8,086 bases of DNA, from assembly GCA_035270925.1 (NCBI GenBank), contig DATESG010000037.1, positions 1 to 8,086 of the forward strand, in the 5' to 3' direction. Of the stretch, positions 5,656 through 8,086 are shown piece by piece (the stretch's first letter is position 1; each line of letters starts with the position of its first letter). A program made the translations under genes and the position numbers. The notes beneath the pieces are model-generated. The model did no database searches, was not told the DNA's origin, and saw nothing but the letters and a program-made list of their open reading frames with translations. Origin of the DNA: DATESG01 sp035270925. Lineage in GTDB: Bacteria; Bacillota_I; Bacilli_A; RFN20; CAG-826.

Positions 5656-6864
5656 ATGAATAAAGTATTTGTGGTAGCTGCTAAAAGAACCGCGGTCGGC
5701 TCTTTTTTGGGCTCACTAAAGAACACACATCCAAGCGTTTTAGGTTCAACCCTCGTCAAAGACATTTTAAAATCTAATAATTTAACCGGCGCCGAACTGG
5801 ATGAAGTCATTATGGGCAACATCTTAAGTGCGGGACTTGGTCAAGGTATTGCTCGTCAAATCGCCGTTAATGGTGGAGTGCCTGTTAATGTCCCTGCCTA
5901 TAGCGTCAACATGCTTTGTGGGAGCGCGATGAAAGCAGTCCTAAATGCTTACACAAGTATTAGTAGCGGAATGCATAACCTCGTTTTGGCCGGAGGCGTT
6001 GAATCAATGAGCATGGCCCCCTACCTTTCCCCAGCCGGAATTAGATCCGGAATTAAAATGGGCGATGTTACTAGCAAAGATCATATCTTAGTCGACGCAC
6101 TAACCGATGCCTTTAATGATGTCCACATGGGCATTACTGCTGAAAACATCGCAGCTAAACACAATATTGCCCGTGAAGAACAAGATGTATTTGCACTGGA
6201 ATCACAACGTAAAGCTATTGTCGCGATTGATCGCGGGCGCTTTAAGGATGAAATTGTTCCAATTGAAGTAAAAGTCGGCCGTGAAACTGTCAGCTTTGCT
6301 GATGACGAATATCCAAATCGGACCACTAATTTAGAAAAAATGGCGAAATTACGCCCCGCCTTTAAAAAAGATGGCTCTGTCACTGCGGGTAACGCAAGCG
6401 GCATCAATGATGGTGCGAGCTTATTACTCCTTGCTAGTGAAGAAGCTGTTAAAAAATATCATTTAACCCCACTTGCGGAAATCATTGGGGTTGGTCAAGC
6501 TGGTGTTGATCCATTGTTTATGGGTTTAGGGCCAGTCCCCGCCATTGATAAAGCTTTAAAGAGTGCTCATTTAACTTTAAAAGATATGGAATTAATTGAA
6601 TTAAATGAAGCCTTTGCCGCACAAAGTTTAGGGGTCTTAAAAGAATTGTCCGCCGAACACGGTGAAAGTGTTACCGACATCTTAGCGCGAACAAACGTTA
6701 ATGGTGGCGCAATTGCTTTAGGTCACGCTGTTGGTAATAGCGGATCACGCATTCTAGTTACCCTTATCCATGAGATGAATAAGCGTGGTAGTAAACTTGG
6801 TCTTGCCAGTCTCTGTATTGGCGGGGGCATGGGAACTGCGGTCGTTTTAAAAAGTATTAAATAA
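5656..6864 (+). CDS. Acetyl-CoA C-acetyltransferase (thiolase II type)
   Basis: Condenses two acetyl-CoA to acetoacetyl-CoA, or the reverse, in the cytoplasm. The 402 residues match the usual thiolase length of about 390-400. Both halves of the fold and all active-site motifs are visible: acyl-accepting Cys88 in NMLCGSAMKAV, NEAF (317-320), GGAIALGHAVG with His357, and the C-terminal CIGGGMGTA with Cys387. The GHAVG motif has Ala where most thiolases have Pro (GHPxG). The start is supported by AGAGGAG (5644-5650), 5 bases before the ATG. It is the first gene of an operon with a short-chain reductase 27 bases downstream. In this context it probably supplies acetoacetyl-CoA to the reductase; in other bacteria the same enzyme feeds the mevalonate pathway or works in fatty-acid or butyrate metabolism. 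A beta-oxidation thiolase is less likely, because no dehydrogenase or hydratase partner is seen. Confidence 0.93.
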   Translation: MNKVFVVAAKRTAVGSFLGSLKNTHPSVLGSTLVKDILKSNNLTGAELDEVIMGNILSAGLGQGIARQIAVNGGVPVNVPAYSVNMLCGSAMKAVLNAYTSISSGMHNLVLAGGVESMSMAPYLSPAGIRSGIKMGDVTSKDHILVDALTDAFNDVHMGITAENIAAKHNIAREEQDVFALESQRKAIVAIDRGRFKDEIVPIEVKVGRETVSFADDEYPNRTTNLEKMAKLRPAFKKDGSVTAGNASGINDGASLLLLASEEAVKKYHLTPLAEIIGVGQAGVDPLFMGLGPVPAIDKALKSAHLTLKDMELIELNEAFAAQSLGVLKELSAEHGESVTDILARTNVNGGAIALGHAVGNSGSRILVTLIHEMNKRGSKLGLASLCIGGGMGTAVVLKSIK

Positions 6865-6891
6865 AGAAAAATAAAGGGAGTATATATAAAT

Positions 6892-7614
6892 ATGAAAAGA
6901 TTAGAAGGTAAAGTCGCAATCGTTACAGGTGGAGCTAAAGGAATTGGTCAATGTATTTGTGAACGTTTTGCTCAAGAAGGCGCGATTGTTTATGCCGCTG
7001 ACATGTCCGATTTAAGTTATGAACTTACCAATGTGTTTGGTCGTAAACTTAATGTCACTGACGTCGAGCAAATTAAAGCTCTTGTTGCTGAAATCAAAGA
7101 AAAACACGGAAAAATTGATATTCTTGTCAATAATGCCGGTATTACTCAAGATTCGATGACCCGCAAAATGACTGATAACCAATGGGATTTAGTTATTAAT
7201 GTTAACCTTAAAGGTGTCTTTAACATGACCCGCGAAATTGGTCCACTCATGGAAGAAACCGGTGGCGGTTCGATTATTAATATTTCCTCAATTGTTGGTG
7301 AATACGGCAATATCGGCCAAGCAAACTATGCAGCTTCTAAGGCTGGCGTAATTGGCATGACCAAAACATGGGCCAAGGAATTTGCTCGTAAAGGTGTTCC
7401 AGTTCGTGCTAACGCGATTACTCCAGGTTATGTAATGACTGATATTTTAAAAACCGTTCCCCAAGATTTACTCGATAAATTTGCAAAAATGACCATGCTT
7501 GGCCGTTTAGGTCAACCAGAAGAAATTGCAAATGCCGTGCTATTTTTAGCTAGTGATGAATCAAGTTACGTGACGGGCCATACGCTCGCTGTTAACGGTG
7601 GAATGAGATTATAA
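6892..7614 (+). CDS. Short-chain dehydrogenase/reductase, FabG/PhaB-like 3-oxoacyl reductase
   Basis: Probable NAD(P)H-dependent reductase of a 3-oxoacyl thioester, most simply acetoacetyl-CoA to 3-hydroxybutyryl-CoA given the thiolase before it. The 240 residues have the classical SDR layout: cofactor motif TGGAKGIG (12-19), NNAG (80-83), catalytic N104, S133, Y146 and K150 within NYAASK, PGYVMTD (178-184) and the FabG-like end VTGHTLAVNGGM. D37 at the end of the second strand usually favours NAD(H), whereas K16 in the Gly motif is common in NADP(H) enzymes, so the cofactor is undecided. AAGGGAG (6874-6880) lies 11 bases before the ATG, a somewhat long spacing. Only 2 bases separate its stop from the next gene's ATG. 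A housekeeping FabG of fatty-acid synthesis (3-oxoacyl-ACP reductase) is the alternative, but no acyl-carrier-protein or other fab gene is in view. Confidence 0.92.
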   Translation: MKRLEGKVAIVTGGAKGIGQCICERFAQEGAIVYAADMSDLSYELTNVFGRKLNVTDVEQIKALVAEIKEKHGKIDILVNNAGITQDSMTRKMTDNQWDLVINVNLKGVFNMTREIGPLMEETGGGSIINISSIVGEYGNIGQANYAASKAGVIGMTKTWAKEFARKGVPVRANAITPGYVMTDILKTVPQDLLDKFAKMTMLGRLGQPEEIANAVLFLASDESSYVTGHTLAVNGGMRL

Positions 7615-7616
7615 TA

Positions 7617-8086
7617 ATGAATAAAGACGTAGTTGGCATTGTTGGGACCGGTATTTATATTCCCGATAACTACATGACTGCAAAGGAAATCTCTGCGCAA
7701 ACTAATGGCGTATGGACGGAACAAGCAATTATCGATAAATTAGGGATAAAAAGAAAACCTATCCCCCGTGATGGCAAAGACGGCACACAAGAAATGGGTG
7801 CGCTTGCCGCACTTGATTTATTAAAAAATACAGGGTTTGATCCGCTTAAAATTGATGTAATTATGAGTGTGGGTGAAGAATGGAAAGAATATCCGTTAAC
7901 AACCAGTGCGCTTTACGTCCAAGACCGCATCGGCGCTCTTAACGCCTGGGGGATTGACGTTGCCAATCGCTGCTGTACAACTGTTAGCGCGATGAAGATG
8001 GCTAAAGACATGCTCCTCGCGGACGAAGAAATTAATGTTATACTTATCGTAGGCGGTTATCGTAATGGTGACTTTGTCGATTACAC
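7617..8086 (+). CDS. KAS III-like (FabH superfamily) condensing enzyme, 3'-truncated by window edge
   Basis: The first 156 residues of a thiolase-superfamily enzyme of the FabH/KAS III initiation type; the frame is open to the window end, so the C-terminal half with the expected His and Asn is unseen. The N-terminus GIVGTGIYIPDNYMT matches the FabH-type opening (GxGxYxP). The segment DVANRCCTT aligns with the nucleophile region of FabH (DVAAACAGF), placing C119 on the catalytic Cys with C120 directly after it. IVGGYRNGD (144-152) corresponds to the strand after the nucleophile helix. The EEWKEYPLTTSALYVQDRIG region (87-106) corresponds to the dimer-interface part. The ATG is 2 bases after the reductase stop; a weak GGTGGA (7597-7602) precedes it, so translation is probably coupled. 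It would condense or transfer an acyl group from CoA or ACP, but its substrates are unknown. HMG-CoA synthase is less likely because its usual ACY nucleophile motif is absent. Confidence 0.85.
   Translation, partial: MNKDVVGIVGTGIYIPDNYMTAKEISAQTNGVWTEQAIIDKLGIKRKPIPRDGKDGTQEMGALAALDLLKNTGFDPLKIDVIMSVGEEWKEYPLTTSALYVQDRIGALNAWGIDVANRCCTTVSAMKMAKDMLLADEEINVILIVGGYRNGDFVDY

Noticed and set aside
7617..8086. HMG-CoA synthase, which would make the 3' operon a mevalonate pathway.
   Set aside because: The nucleophile region reads NRCCTT rather than the ACY pattern of bacterial HMG-CoA synthase, and the N-terminus resembles FabH.
1..8086. CRISPR array, insertion sequence or prophage.
   Set aside because: No regularly spaced repeats, transposase, terminal inverted repeats or phage genes were found by reading both strands.

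Overview
The window looks like chromosomal DNA from a low-GC Gram-positive bacterium (Bacillota, probably a Bacilli or Mollicutes-related lineage such as Acholeplasma-like or uncultured gut Bacilli). This rests on the AT-leaning composition, purine-rich AGGAG-type ribosome binding sites, sigma-A-like promoters, intrinsic terminators with long T runs, and lipoproteins with Ser/Thr-rich linkers. Full-length proteins use TGG for Trp and end in TAA or TAG, so the standard code fits. The genus cannot be named from this sequence alone. Every recognised gene is on the + strand.

Layout: (1) 1-1923 is the 3' three quarters of clpB, entered at its first Walker A motif and closed by a strong terminator. 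(2) 2034-3002 and 3072-3956 are two tandem, diverged lipoproteins. Each has a lipobox, a low-complexity Ser/Thr linker and an endonuclease I (His-Me finger) domain with its catalytic residues intact. The first has a clear promoter; the second sits behind a terminator-like hairpin that touches its ribosome binding site. (3) 4048-4121 is a single tRNA-Thr(GGT) with encoded CCA, its own promoter and its own terminator. (4) 4337-5239 is an alpha/beta hydrolase with a complete triad and its own terminator. (5) 5240-5655 is a gene-free stretch holding that terminator and the promoter of the next operon. (6) 5656-8086 and beyond is an operon of acetyl-CoA C-acetyltransferase, a FabG/PhaB-like short-chain reductase and a KAS III-like (FabH-superfamily) enzyme cut off by the window end.

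How the genes work together: the two secreted nucleases probably degrade extracellular DNA at the cell surface, for nutrient nucleotides or in competition. The 3' operon carries the chemistry acetyl-CoA -> acetoacetyl-CoA -> 3-hydroxybutyryl-CoA plus a third condensing enzyme of unusual active-site context. It therefore looks like a small acyl-CoA elongation or 3-hydroxyacyl module whose product is not evident here. The hydrolase just upstream could act on an ester or thioester from the same pathway, but it is a separate transcription unit. No CRISPR array, transposase, integrase or phage gene was seen. The most noteworthy material is the duplicated nuclease lipoproteins, the acyl operon with its Cys-Cys condensing enzyme, and several inverted repeats placed on promoters.
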